From JBBQER01 sp038320885 (GTDB taxonomy: Bacteria; Actinomycetota; Acidimicrobiia; IMCC26256; PALSA-610): DNA of 46,578 nt. The notes beneath the pieces are model-generated. The model was not told the origin of the DNA, ran no database searches, and was given only the letters and a program-made list of their open reading frames with translations. Position 1 is the first letter of the stretch. Each line of letters begins with the position of its first letter. Position numbers and translations under genes: made by a program. The DNA lies in contig JBBQER010000019.1 of the NCBI GenBank assembly GCA_038320885.1, forward strand, positions 1 through 46,578, in the 5' to 3' direction. Shown here one piece after another: positions 8,162-16,160 of this stretch.

Positions 8162-8686
8162 GTGGACGGCAACGAGCACCGCAGCCCGCAGTCGGGCCGG
8201 CCGCACATGCCCGGCTACGGAATCGTCGGGCCCGATGAGGGCTCCGGCCTCCTGGCGTGGTCGTGGGCGCATGATCGGCTCACCGCTTCGCACGACTACT
8301 GGCTCGCGACGGTGCGAGCCGACGGGCGGCCGCACCTGATGCCGGTGTGGGCGGTATGGAACGGCGAGTCACTCTGGTTCAGCAGCGCGCGGGCGTCGCG
8401 TAAGGCGACGAACCTGCGCGCGAATCCACGATGCTCGATCGCGACCGATAACGCTTACGAGCCGGTAGTCGTCGAAGGCGACGCGCTCGAGGTGACCGAC
8501 CGCGACCAACTTCGCGCCGCGCTCGATCTCGAGAACCGCAAGTACGACACCGACTATGGCGACGAGATGATCGACACCGCGCACAACACGTGGTTCCGGC
8601 TGCGCCCGCTCGTGGTGTTCAGCCTCGATGAGGACGACTTCACCGGTTCGCCGACGCGGTGGTCGTTTGGACCGAGCACCGAATGA
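8162..8686 (+). CDS. Pyridoxamine 5'-phosphate oxidase-fold protein, F420-type
   Basis: This 174-residue split-barrel flavin/F420-binding protein has the signature LATVRADGRPHLMPVWAVWNGESLWFSSARASRKATNL cut at several conserved points: A-T-V-R-x-D-G-R-P-H near residue 50, then W-x-S-x-x-x-S-R-K-x-x-N-L. It resembles the probable F420-dependent PPOX-class enzymes of actinobacteria, which reduce biliverdin, quinones or other small molecules. The start is GTG 8162. It sits 24 bp after the palindromic element and 10 bp before a DUF998 gene. The true substrate is unknown. Confidence 0.85.
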   Translation: MDGNEHRSPQSGRPHMPGYGIVGPDEGSGLLAWSWAHDRLTASHDYWLATVRADGRPHLMPVWAVWNGESLWFSSARASRKATNLRANPRCSIATDNAYEPVVVEGDALEVTDRDQLRAALDLENRKYDTDYGDEMIDTAHNTWFRLRPLVVFSLDEDDFTGSPTRWSFGPSTE

Positions 8687-8696
8687 CCGGCGGCGG

Positions 8697-9320
8697 ATGA
8701 CGACGGGCACCGGCACGCGCCGGTGGGCGCTCGGGGGAGTCATCGGCCCGGCCGCCTTCGTCACCGCGTGGTCGATCGGCGGCCTGGAGGCGTCGCACTA
8801 CTCCGCCATCGACGATGCGATCAGCCATCTCGCCGAAATCGGCGCACCGACCCGGCCGTTCATGACCGCAGGCTTCGTCGCGTTCGGCGTCGGGCTCCCG
8901 CTGTATGCGGTGGCACTCCGGGCGGGGCTGCCGGGTCGGGCCTGGGTGACCGCCGCCGCGACCGGTCTGGCCACCCTCGGAGTCGCGGCCGCTCCTCTCG
9001 GACGATCCTCGTCGGGCGACACGGTGCACGGCCTGTTCGCCGGCGCCGGGTACGTCACGCTCGCACTGACGCCTCTCCTCGCGGCGGGTCCGTTACGCCG
9101 CGCCGGTCGCTCCGGTTGGGCGCGCGCTTCCATCGTGGTGGGGCTCGGAGCCGGGCTCTCGCTCTTGGCCACGACGGCGACCGACCTCGACGGGCTGTTC
9201 CAGCGTCTCGGGCTCACGGTCGTCGACGTCTGGATCGTCGCCACGGCGATCGAGATCCTCCGCGACCGCCTCACGCCTCGACGTTCGAACGACGTCCGTG
9301 GGAAGCTGGGAGCGTGTTAA
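8697..9320 (+). CDS. DUF998 family integral membrane protein
   Basis: This 207-residue membrane protein has about six hydrophobic helices. It contains the family-like segment SHYSAIDDAISHLAEIGAPTR near residues 31-51 and later FAGAGYVTLALTPLLAAGPL. DUF998 proteins are widespread in actinobacteria and have no assigned reaction. ATG 8697 is the start; GGCGG just upstream is a weak ribosome site, and the preceding PNPOx gene ends 10 bp before. The 3' end overlaps the next gene by 7 bp, indicating translational coupling. Confidence 0.82.
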   Translation: MTTGTGTRRWALGGVIGPAAFVTAWSIGGLEASHYSAIDDAISHLAEIGAPTRPFMTAGFVAFGVGLPLYAVALRAGLPGRAWVTAAATGLATLGVAAAPLGRSSSGDTVHGLFAGAGYVTLALTPLLAAGPLRRAGRSGWARASIVVGLGAGLSLLATTATDLDGLFQRLGLTVVDVWIVATAIEILRDRLTPRRSNDVRGKLGAC

Positions 9321-10156
9321 ACCCCGCGTCGGCGCTGGTCACTGCGTCTACGCAGCTGCTCGAAGACCTGGCGAGCGGCCGGCGCCCGCTGAGCAGCGTG
9401 AGCGGATCGCTCGCGGACCTGGCCGCCCAACTCGGGGTACGCCACGTCATGGTCGCGATCGACGACACTGCCCACGGCCGGCAGGTGTTCATCTCGGAAC
9501 GAGCGCTGCTCGGAGATCACGGCGAGCTCTTGGTCGGACCGCCGCGGGCGGTCACCGACCCGCCTCGCCCACTCGACGACGCGCTCGCCCGGCTCGTCGT
9601 CGCGTCCGTCGGTGCCGCGTTCGAACGGGCGCGCTCCGTAAGCCCGACGGAGATGGCAACGGCGGCATCGACGAGCCCGGCACCGAGCCGGCCGCGGCAA
9701 GACGATCTCCTGACGCGCCTGCGCGCGGCGACCGACCGGAGCGCGCGCTACGGGTGGGGCTTCACCCTCGTGATGCTGTTGCTCGATCACGCCGACCATG
9801 CGTCAACGCGACAGATCGAGGCGCATCTCCGCGCCAGCGACACGCTCGTGGAGATCGGGCCGCGCGAGTACGGGATCCTGCTCCCGGCCGCGGGCGGCGA
9901 CGAGGTTCCGCGCCTGCTGGCCCGGGTCGGCCGGGACGGGGCGGTTTCAACCTTTTGCTACGGGCTGGCGGCGTGTCCCGGAGACGGGACGGACCCCGAC
10001 GGGCTGTTGGCGCTCGCCACCGCGCGCCTGCACGACGCGAAGGATCTGCGGACGAGCGACGCGCTCGGAAACGGGTCCGGCGGCGACCCGCGCACCGACG
10101 CGGCCGGCACCGATGGCTCGACCGAGATCCCCGCGTTGGAGGGTCCACTGGTTTAG
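9314..10156 (+). CDS. GAF-like plus degenerate GGDEF-domain protein
   Basis: The product has 280 residues from GTG 9314. The N-terminal half (about 1-115) looks like a GAF-type sensor (LADLAAQLGVRHVMVAIDDT). The C-terminal half (about 130-250) follows the order of a diguanylate cyclase domain: R..D.L.E.G near residue 175, then ILLP, then CYGLAACPGDG, then LLALATARLHDAKD. The GGDEF signature itself reads GPREYG. Without the Gly-Gly-Asp/Glu residues it should not make c-di-GMP; it may be a nucleotide sensor or scaffold (inference). It overlaps the DUF998 gene by 7 bp, and its TAG stop may double as part of the next promoter. Confidence 0.65.
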   Translation: MLNPASALVTASTQLLEDLASGRRPLSSVSGSLADLAAQLGVRHVMVAIDDTAHGRQVFISERALLGDHGELLVGPPRAVTDPPRPLDDALARLVVASVGAAFERARSVSPTEMATAASTSPAPSRPRQDDLLTRLRAATDRSARYGWGFTLVMLLLDHADHASTRQIEAHLRASDTLVEIGPREYGILLPAAGGDEVPRLLARVGRDGAVSTFCYGLAACPGDGTDPDGLLALATARLHDAKDLRTSDALGNGSGGDPRTDAAGTDGSTEIPALEGPLV

Positions 10157-10159
10157 GGT
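10154..10159 (+). promoter_or_regulatory. Candidate -10 box TAGGGT formed by an upstream stop codon
   Basis: The hexamer TAGGGT lies 8 nt before GTG 10168, the position expected for leaderless transcription. Its first three bases are the TAG stop codon of the GGDEF-like gene. No ribosome site precedes the GTG. Position and consensus are direct observation; promoter activity is inference. Confidence 0.5.
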
Positions 10160-10167
10160 CGTTCCCG

Positions 10168-10812
10168 GTGGACAGCGTGCGAATACGCCGACTCTCCGAG
10201 CGTGCCCGCCTCGAGGGAATGCTGGCGCTCCGCAAGGCCTTCTCCCGCGATCGCCGCCCCGCCGACTCGCCGGATCGCTGGGTCCAGTTGCAAGCCGAGC
10301 CCGTCGACGCGGGCGACGCGTCCGTTGACGATCTCGCTCCGGTGCCTGCGGAGCGCGCCCGGCTCGAACGCGACGCCGAGTTGCTGAAGGGCCTCGACCG
10401 CATCGTGGACTCGATCGAGCGGGTCGCGGCGCAGCTCGATTCGTACCATCAGGAGCGCGCCGAACATCTCGATGCGATCGAGTTCCTGTTGCGCGAGATG
10501 CTCATCGGAACGGTTCCACCCTCGGCGAGCCGGCCCACGGTGCTCGGAGGCGTGATCGACACCGAGGAACGCGAGATCTCGCTCGTCGTCGACGAAGCTG
10601 TGCTCCCCGTCGACGCCGCGGTCGAAGTGCGATCGCGGTTCCACGATCGCTGGATCGGCGGATTCACCATCTCCGAAGCGGTGAACACGCCCGGCCGTCG
10701 CCGTTACCGATTGACGCGCCGCTCCGACGGCATCCCGCTGCCGATACTCTTCGATGCGTGCGACGTGCGGGCCGCAGAAGACGCCTTCAGCCGGCAGCAC
10801 GCGCCTTCTTGA
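10168..10812 (+). CDS. Conserved-type hypothetical protein with coiled coil
   Basis: The product has 214 residues and no membrane segment. The N-terminal third is charged and helical, with a likely coiled coil at about residues 55-115 (LLKGLDRIVDSIERVAAQLDSYHQERAEHLDAIEFLLREML cut across two heptad blocks). The C-terminal third looks like a small beta domain with RFHDRWIGGFTISEAV and RRYRLTRRSDG, similar in feel to a PilZ-type barrel, but I cannot prove that. It follows the GGDEF-like gene by 11 bp. A PilZ-like partner for a nucleotide sensor would make sense but is speculative. No family is recognised with confidence. Confidence 0.7.
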   Translation: MDSVRIRRLSERARLEGMLALRKAFSRDRRPADSPDRWVQLQAEPVDAGDASVDDLAPVPAERARLERDAELLKGLDRIVDSIERVAAQLDSYHQERAEHLDAIEFLLREMLIGTVPPSASRPTVLGGVIDTEEREISLVVDEAVLPVDAAVEVRSRFHDRWIGGFTISEAVNTPGRRRYRLTRRSDGIPLPILFDACDVRAAEDAFSRQHAPS

Positions 10813-10834
10813 GCCGCGGCCGGCACTGACGGCA

Positions 10835-11668
10835 ATGGTCGTCGCGCGCGACCTGCATCCGTGGAGCTCCGGGTTCACCTGGCGCGACCACGCGGGCCCG
10901 TTCTCGACGATCAGTGACGCGCAGGCCCGCGAGTACGACGAGATCGGGTGCTTCGTCTTCGAGGACGCCTTCAGCCCCGGTGAGTTGCGCGCGATGGACG
11001 AAGCGATCGAGCCCGGCGAAACGCTCGTTCGCGAGTTCCTTTCCGGCCGGCCCGACGGGCGCTTCAGCGTCGCCGGCATCGACACGCAGACCGTCGCGCC
11101 GCACCTCGTGATGAACTCGGACGTGTTGCGCGGCGTGTGTGCGCGGCAGCCACTCGCCGGCATCGCGCGAGATCTGCTCGGTCCCGACGTTCGCCTGTAC
11201 TGGGAGCAGGCCGTCTACAAGCAGCCGCATTCAGCCGAGCCGGTGCTGTGGCATCAGGACAACGGCTACACCTTCGTCGAACCGCAGGCGTATCTCACGT
11301 GCTGGATCGCGATCACCGATGCGACGCTCGAGAACGGCTGCGTCACGGTGATGCCCGGTGCGCATCGCAACGGCACGTTGGTGCATCGGTCGACGTCGAT
11401 CGGCTACGAGTGTTGGGGCGAGGCGCGCGGCGCACGCGCAGTACCGGTTCGCGCCGGCAGCATCGTCGTGTTCACGTCGCTGACGCCACACTTCACCGCG
11501 GCGAACACGACCGACCACGTTCGCAAGGCGTACATCGTGCAGTACGCACCCGAAGGTGCCGTCGCGTTCCGGCCCCGACCCGACGGATCGCGCGGCCCGG
11601 CCGAGCCCCAGGACGACGCGCGCCGTCAGTTTCCCGTGGTGCTCGACGGAAACCTCGTGTCCGCGTAG
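10835..11668 (+). CDS. Phytanoyl-CoA dioxygenase (PhyH) family oxygenase
   Basis: This 277-residue Fe(II)/2-oxoglutarate-dependent oxygenase has a jelly-roll fold. The metal triad is visible: His140 and Asp142 in LWHQDNGYT and His219 in TPHFTAANTT. The likely 2-oxoglutarate-binding Arg230 is in HVRKAYIVQYAPEG. Family members hydroxylate branched acyl-CoAs, ectoine or secondary metabolites. ATG 10835 is chosen because the frame upstream lies inside the preceding gene. It is followed after 6 bp by a PNPOx-fold protein. The substrate is unknown; no ectoine or siderophore genes are nearby. Confidence 0.9.
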   Translation: MVVARDLHPWSSGFTWRDHAGPFSTISDAQAREYDEIGCFVFEDAFSPGELRAMDEAIEPGETLVREFLSGRPDGRFSVAGIDTQTVAPHLVMNSDVLRGVCARQPLAGIARDLLGPDVRLYWEQAVYKQPHSAEPVLWHQDNGYTFVEPQAYLTCWIAITDATLENGCVTVMPGAHRNGTLVHRSTSIGYECWGEARGARAVPVRAGSIVVFTSLTPHFTAANTTDHVRKAYIVQYAPEGAVAFRPRPDGSRGPAEPQDDARRQFPVVLDGNLVSA

Positions 11669-11674
11669 GCCGCG

Positions 11675-12079
11675 GTGGACGCCGCGATGATGCGTTCCCG
11701 CGTGGCCGCGGCCGAGATCGGCCGGCTGGCGACGGTCACCGCCGATGGCCGGCCCCACGTCGTGCCGTGTTGCTTCGCGGTGAGCGGCGACACGATCTAC
11801 TCGGCGGTCGACCACAAGCCGAAGTCGACGCGGCTCCTGCGCCGCTTGACGAATCTGCGGGCGAACGCGAACGCGGCGCTGCTCGTCGACCACTATCGCG
11901 ACGATTGGTCGGCGCTGTGGTGGGTGCGGGCCGACGGGACGGGTCGCATCGTCGACGACGGTTCGGATCTCACGAGCGCCATCGCGCTGCTCGTCGCGAA
12001 GTATCACCAGTACCGGGACGAACCGCCGGCGGGCCCGGTGATCGCGATCGACGTCACCGCGTGGCGGGCCTGGCCGTGA
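11675..12079 (+). CDS. PPOX-class probable F420-dependent enzyme
   Basis: The product is a 134-residue split barrel. It has the run EIGRLATVTADGRPHVVPCCFAV cut at the conserved A-T-V-x-x-D-G-R-P-H (residues about 18-28), DHKPKST, and LRANANAALLVDHYRDDWSALWWVRADG. This pattern matches the actinobacterial group of F420-dependent PPOX proteins annotated as TIGR03668. It probably binds F420 or a flavin and acts as a small reductase in the cytoplasm. The start is GTG 11675. Its TGA overlaps the GTG of the first crcB (GTGA), so the channel genes are translated with it. Confidence 0.85.
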   Translation: MDAAMMRSRVAAAEIGRLATVTADGRPHVVPCCFAVSGDTIYSAVDHKPKSTRLLRRLTNLRANANAALLVDHYRDDWSALWWVRADGTGRIVDDGSDLTSAIALLVAKYHQYRDEPPAGPVIAIDVTAWRAWP

Positions 12080-12543
12080 CGGACGACGGCGACGCGGTCG
12101 CGCGCATCGAGCAGGAGGAGGCCGAGTTCCAACCCGGAGCGCCGGGCGTGCGTGCGCAACCCGGAGTGCTCGTTGTTATCGCATTCGGTGGCGCACTCGG
12201 TGCGCTCGCGCGCTACGGGATCACGCGGTGGATCCACGTTGCGAAGGACACGTTCCCGTGGGCGACGTTCTGGACGAACAGCAGCGGCGCGTTCGTCCTC
12301 GGACTGTTCCTGACGGTGGCGATCGAGCGCTTCCCGGCGCGGAGATATCCACGCCCGTTCTTTGCGATCGGCTTTCTCGGCGCCTTCACGACGTTCTCCA
12401 CGATGGCCGTCGAGACCGTCACATTGGTCAAGGACGGCGACGCGTTGCTCGGCGTGGCGTACCTGTGCACGAGCGTCGTCGCCAGCCTTGCGGTCGCGTA
12501 CGCGGGAATCGTCGCGGGCCGGATCGCAGGCGCACGATGCTGA
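12076..12543 (+). CDS. crcB: Fluoride exporter CrcB/FluC, first subunit
   Basis: This 155-residue membrane protein of four helices belongs to the fluoride channel family. It contains GGALGALARYGITRW, TNSSGAFVLGL and the pore signature GFLGAFTTFSTMAVE. An unusual acidic N-terminal extension of about 35 residues precedes the first helix. The start GTG 12076 overlaps the upstream stop as GTGA. FluC proteins act as antiparallel dimers that let fluoride leave the cell. Here a second crcB follows with a 7-bp overlap, so a heterodimer is likely. I saw no fluoride riboswitch in front. Confidence 0.94.
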   Translation: MTDDGDAVARIEQEEAEFQPGAPGVRAQPGVLVVIAFGGALGALARYGITRWIHVAKDTFPWATFWTNSSGAFVLGLFLTVAIERFPARRYPRPFFAIGFLGAFTTFSTMAVETVTLVKDGDALLGVAYLCTSVVASLAVAYAGIVAGRIAGARC

Positions 12544-12902
12544 TCCTCGGGATCGCGATCGCCGGAGCGGCGGGCGCGCCGGCCCGCTACCTGCTCGACG
12601 GTTATGTGCAAGCGCGCGCCGGAAGCCACCTGCCGCTCGGGACGCTCGTGATCAACGTCAGCGGGTCACTCGTGCTCGGCTTCCTGACCGGGCTCGCGCT
12701 CTATCACGCCTTCCCGGCCACGCCGAAGACGGTGCTCGGCACCGGGTTCTGCGGCGCGTACACGACCTTCTCGACGTTCGCGTACGAGACGGTACGCCTC
12801 GCCGAAGAACGCGAGCGCGCCCGCGCGTTCAAGTACGCGCTCGCCAGTCTCGTAGTGCCCGCCCTCGCCGCCGCAGCCGGCATGGCCCTCGCCGCCCTCT
12901 AG
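12537..12902 (+). CDS. crcB: Fluoride exporter CrcB/FluC, second subunit
   Basis: This 121-residue four-helix protein, close to the usual family length, carries AGAAGAPARYLLDGY, GTLVINVSGSLVLGF and GFCGAYTTFSTFAYE. It keeps the Asn and the Phe-box region expected for fluoride conduction. ATG 12537 overlaps the end of the first crcB by 7 bp. Paired crcB genes in Gram-positive bacteria commonly encode obligate heterodimers with opposite topology. Basic residues near the C-terminal loops (EERERARAFK) differ from the acidic N-terminus of its partner, fitting opposite orientations (inference). Confidence 0.94.
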   Translation: MLILGIAIAGAAGAPARYLLDGYVQARAGSHLPLGTLVINVSGSLVLGFLTGLALYHAFPATPKTVLGTGFCGAYTTFSTFAYETVRLAEERERARAFKYALASLVVPALAAAAGMALAAL

Positions 12903-12963
12903 CCGCGAACCGGCGTGAGTCGGCGACCGTATCGGTAGCGACGTCACCCCGGTTCGTGGTTTT
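12903..12963 (+). terminator. Intrinsic terminator after the crcB pair
   Basis: The stem CCGCGAACCGG (12903-12913) pairs with CCGGTTCGTGG (12949-12959), allowing one G-U, and is followed by TTTT (12960-12963). The 35-nt interior can fold further. It lies directly after the second crcB stop, and its T-run reaches the stop codon of the convergent nucleoside phosphorylase. The long loop and short T-run make it moderate rather than strong. Confidence 0.5.
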
Positions 12964-13672
12964 ACAGCTGGACGCAAGCGGCGGCTGCGGTGGTGGCGGC
13001 GTTCTTGGCGGCGAGCATTCCGCCCCGGCCGACCTTGAGCATGTAGGGAATCCGGCCCGGATGGCGCACGAAGTATCGGGCGATCGCCTTTGCGTTCGGG
13101 CTGCCATCGGAGTCGGCCATCGTCATCATCTCGTCGTCGCTGTCCTCGGCGCGGTCGCTGATGGCGCGCACGGTCGACCACGGGATCCCACGCTGTGCGC
13201 AGACCGCGGCGACCGATCCGGTCTCCATGTCGACTGCGATCACGCCATTCGCGATGAGCCGCGCCAGCCGGTCGGGATCGACGATGAAATCGTCCGAGGT
13301 CACGAGGGACCCACGCGGGGTGGGACCGTCGATCGGCGCCGGTCGGTACTCGCCACCGCCCTCTCCGTCGAAGACCACCTCGGGGATCACGATGTCGCCG
13401 ATGCCGACACTCGGCCCCACGCTGCCCGCAACCCCGACGATCATCACCCGGTCGAAGTCACCGAGCCCGAGCAGCCGCTCGGTGGCGCTCGTCGCGAGCG
13501 CGGTGCCGATCCCGGTCTTGGTTGCGACGATCTCGGCGTTGCCGACCATGCCCTTGTGCACCGCGGTGCCGTTGATCTCCGCCGGCTGCAAGTTGAACGC
13601 CTTGACGACGGACCGCAACTCGATCTTCATCGGCGCGAGCACTCCGACGCGAACTCGATTGCTGGTTGCCAT
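12962..13672 (-). CDS. Nucleoside phosphorylase / MTA-SAH nucleosidase superfamily protein
   Basis: The product has 236 residues and the PNP_UDP_1 alpha/beta fold. Signs are GVLAPMKIELRSVVKAF at the start, TGIGTALA, VGVAGSVGPSVGIGDIVIPE, and the ribose-binding VIAVDMETGSVAAVC near residue 165 (M-E-x-x-x-x-A). RAISDRAEDSDD follows, with the usual catalytic Asp region. It probably cleaves the N-glycosidic bond of a purine nucleoside, methylthioadenosine or a futalosine-type compound. The extra C-terminal 40 residues are atypical for MTA/SAH nucleosidase, so the exact substrate is open. It converges with the crcB operon. Confidence 0.82.
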   Translation of the reverse strand: MATSNRVRVGVLAPMKIELRSVVKAFNLQPAEINGTAVHKGMVGNAEIVATKTGIGTALATSATERLLGLGDFDRVMIVGVAGSVGPSVGIGDIVIPEVVFDGEGGGEYRPAPIDGPTPRGSLVTSDDFIVDPDRLARLIANGVIAVDMETGSVAAVCAQRGIPWSTVRAISDRAEDSDDEMMTMADSDGSPNAKAIARYFVRHPGRIPYMLKVGRGGMLAAKNAATTAAAACVQL

Positions 13673-13733
13673 CGGCCCAGCTTGCCGCAAACCGGGGTCG
13701 GTGCGCGGGAGCGATCGGGCGCGGGCCGGAACG

Positions 13734-13739
13734 TAGTCT
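13734..13739 (+). promoter_or_regulatory. Candidate -10 box TAGTCT, leaderless deacetylase promoter
   Basis: TAGTCT lies 6 nt before GTG 13746, a spacing that puts the transcript start on or next to the start codon. The preceding 60 bp have no Shine-Dalgarno motif. Promoter role is inferred from consensus and position. Confidence 0.5.
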
Positions 13740-13745
13740 CGCCGG

Positions 13746-14633
13746 GTGCAACGGGCGATTGGTACGACGCGCGTCGCCGGGGTGCTGGTTGCGCTGGGCG
13801 CGGCATGGCTCTTCCCGCAGCGCAGCGATCCCGGATCCCGGCTGATCGCCGTATTCCTCTTCGCCGGGGGCGTCGGGCTGCTCCTGACCGGCACGGATGC
13901 CACCCACCGGGCGCTTCGGCGAACCACCGCGACCGTCCTCGTTGTCGCGGTGCTCGTCTTCGGTGCGTATGTGGGCGCGGAGACGCCGACTGCGCACTGG
14001 TTCGGCGGCGGGATCACGCACGGACCGACGGGCTCCAATGCGGTCGCGCTCACGTTCGACGACGGTCCCAACGTCACCGCGACGCTGCGGATCATGAAGA
14101 TCCTCGACGCCGCCGGCGTGAAAGGAACGTTCTTCGAGGTCGGCAAGGCCGTCGACGCCGAACCGCAGATCACGCGCGCGCTCTACGAGCACGGCCAGCT
14201 GCTCGGCAACCACTCCTACGAGCACGACCAGTGGCGCTGGCTCGACCCGCGCTATCCGGAGCTCGAGCGCGCGCAGAAGGCATTTCGCCGCGCCATCGGC
14301 AGGTGCCCCGCGTACTACCGCCCGCCGCACGGCGATCGCACGCCGTTCATCGCCCACGTCGTGAGCGGACATCACATGCGCATCGTCCTGTGGAATGTTT
14401 CCGCCGGCGATTGGTCCGAGAAGAGTGCGCGCACCATCGCGCGGCGGATCGTGCGCAACGCCAAGCCGGGCGCGATCATCCTGTTGCACGACGGTCTCGA
14501 CGGTCTGCCGACCACGGACCGCACCGTGCTGGTGCGCGCGTTGCCACTCATCCTCGACGGGCTGCGCGAGAAGCACCTCCGCGTCGTCGGTCTCGACGAG
14601 CTGATCGGCGGCCCCGCGTACGTCCCCTGCTGA
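13746..14633 (+). CDS. Membrane-anchored polysaccharide deacetylase (CE4/NodB)
   Basis: The product has 295 residues. Three hydrophobic segments (about 7-24, 32-49, 60-78) anchor it, and an extracellular NodB domain (about 98-285) follows. All five CE4 motifs are visible: TFDDGP with Asp105/Asp106, HSYEHD with metal ligands His156/His160, RPPHG at 192-196, WNVSAGDW and ILLHDG. It should remove N-acetyl groups from peptidoglycan or another amino-sugar polymer, a common way to gain lysozyme resistance. The start GTG 13746 has TAGTCT 6 nt upstream and no ribosome site, which suggests leaderless expression. Confidence 0.93.
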   Translation: MQRAIGTTRVAGVLVALGAAWLFPQRSDPGSRLIAVFLFAGGVGLLLTGTDATHRALRRTTATVLVVAVLVFGAYVGAETPTAHWFGGGITHGPTGSNAVALTFDDGPNVTATLRIMKILDAAGVKGTFFEVGKAVDAEPQITRALYEHGQLLGNHSYEHDQWRWLDPRYPELERAQKAFRRAIGRCPAYYRPPHGDRTPFIAHVVSGHHMRIVLWNVSAGDWSEKSARTIARRIVRNAKPGAIILLHDGLDGLPTTDRTVLVRALPLILDGLREKHLRVVGLDELIGGPAYVPC

Positions 14634-14645
14634 CTATCCGAGACG

Positions 14646-16109
14646 TCAGCCGATGTAGAGGTGCTTGATCTCCTGGTACTCGCGGAAGCCGTGTTCGCCC
14701 ATCTCGCGTCCCACGCCGCTCTGCTTGTAGCCGCCGAACGGAGCGAAGCCGCTCGGCGCGGCCGCGTTCACCCAGATCGTTCCCGATCGGATCCGTTGCG
14801 CGACCTGCGTCGCCGCCCCGGTCTCGCCGAAGACCATGCCCGCGAGTCCGTAAATCGAGTCGTTGGCGATGCGCACGGCGTCGTCGACGTCGTCGTAGCC
14901 GATGACCGACGCGACCGGCCCGAAGATCTCGTCCTGCGCGGCAGGGTTCGAGTTGTCGGGAACGTCGAGCAGCGTCGGCTCGTAGAAATGACCCCGGTCG
15001 AGATGCGCGGGACGCTTCCCTCCCGTGACCACCTTCGCGCCCTGTTCGACTGCCGCCGCGACGTAACGCTCCGACTTGGCGACCTGCGCGTCGGTGATCA
15101 ACGGTCCCATCACGATGTTGTGGTCGCTCGGGTCGCCGATCGGCAGCTGGCGCGCGAACTCCGCCGCGCGTTCCATGATCTCGGTCTTGCGGTCGTGGGG
15201 AACGAGGATGCGGGTGGTGAGCGCGCACCCTTGCCCCTGGTGCGCCATGAACACCCCGAGGCACATGTGCCACGCGTTCTCGGCGGCGTCGGGCAGGTAG
15301 ATCGCGGCCGACTTGCCGCCGAGCTCGAGGTGAACCTTCTTCACGGTCGACGCGGCCTGCGCCATGATCTCGCGGCCGACCTGCGTCGACCCGGTGAACG
15401 TGACCATGTCGACGGCAGGGTGGCTCGTGATGAGCTTCCCGCCCTCGATCGCCTGGTCGATCACGATGTTGAGCACGCCCGGCGGGAGCCCGGCCGCGTC
15501 AGCGGCTTCTCCGAACAGCATCGCCGACAGCGGCGTGAGCGGACTCGGCCGCAGCACCAGCGAGCAGCCGGCCATCAGCGCGGGCAGCGTCTTCCATACG
15601 TTCAGGTAGAAGGGAAAGTTGTACGCCGAGATCGCGCTCACGACACCGACGGGCTCGTACACGTTCATGCTGACCGCGACGCGACCCGCGGGCGTGTGAC
15701 CGGTCGGCGGGATGGGGTTGTACTCCTGCTGCGAGAGCCCGAGGTACAGGTCGGGGATCTGCTGCGCGTGATCGAGCGCGGCGCCCACTTGGATCGTCGT
15801 CGCGTTCTCGTACGGCGCTCCCGCCTCTGCGATCACGGTGTCGACGAGGAGGTCGCGGCGACCGGCGAGATATTCCGCCATCTTGCGGATGACCGCGGCG
15901 CGCTGCGAGGCCGGGGCATTCGCCCAGACGCCGTCGTCGAATGTGCGCCGGGCCGCGCCGATCGCCTGCTCGATCTGCGCGGTCGACGCGGTCTCGACCT
16001 CGGCGATGGTCACCTCGGTCGCCGGGTTCTCGACCGCGAGTGGCGACCCGTCCCCGGCGACGTACTTCCCGTCGATGAACGGCTGACGTGGTTCGACCAA
16101 TGCGACCAT
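14646..16109 (-). CDS. NAD(P)-dependent aldehyde dehydrogenase
   Basis: This 487-residue aldehyde dehydrogenase has the usual length (about 480-500). The cofactor-binding and catalytic parts are complete: AYNFPFYLNVWKTLPALMAG (substrate/cofactor region), FTGSTQVGREI, catalytic base Glu262 in LELGGKSA, nucleophile Cys295 in GQGCALTTR, and DEIFGPV and PFGGYKQSGVGRE near the end. It oxidises an aldehyde to the acid in the cytoplasm. ATG 16109 is preceded by GAGGGGG at ribosome-site distance. It stands alone, converging with the deacetylase and 51 bp downstream of the M15-like gene. The substrate is unknown; the neighbourhood does not specify it. Confidence 0.95.
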   Translation of the reverse strand: MVALVEPRQPFIDGKYVAGDGSPLAVENPATEVTIAEVETASTAQIEQAIGAARRTFDDGVWANAPASQRAAVIRKMAEYLAGRRDLLVDTVIAEAGAPYENATTIQVGAALDHAQQIPDLYLGLSQQEYNPIPPTGHTPAGRVAVSMNVYEPVGVVSAISAYNFPFYLNVWKTLPALMAGCSLVLRPSPLTPLSAMLFGEAADAAGLPPGVLNIVIDQAIEGGKLITSHPAVDMVTFTGSTQVGREIMAQAASTVKKVHLELGGKSAAIYLPDAAENAWHMCLGVFMAHQGQGCALTTRILVPHDRKTEIMERAAEFARQLPIGDPSDHNIVMGPLITDAQVAKSERYVAAAVEQGAKVVTGGKRPAHLDRGHFYEPTLLDVPDNSNPAAQDEIFGPVASVIGYDDVDDAVRIANDSIYGLAGMVFGETGAATQVAQRIRSGTIWVNAAAPSGFAPFGGYKQSGVGREMGEHGFREYQEIKHLYIG

Positions 16110-16160
16110 TGCATGCCCCCTCTTCGCGAACTGGGGTCACGGTACCGAAGCGTGGGGGAG

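Noticed and set aside
10813..11674. Fluoride riboswitch upstream of the crcB run
   Set aside because: The upstream sequence is filled by coding regions and no short pseudoknot-like leader is seen.
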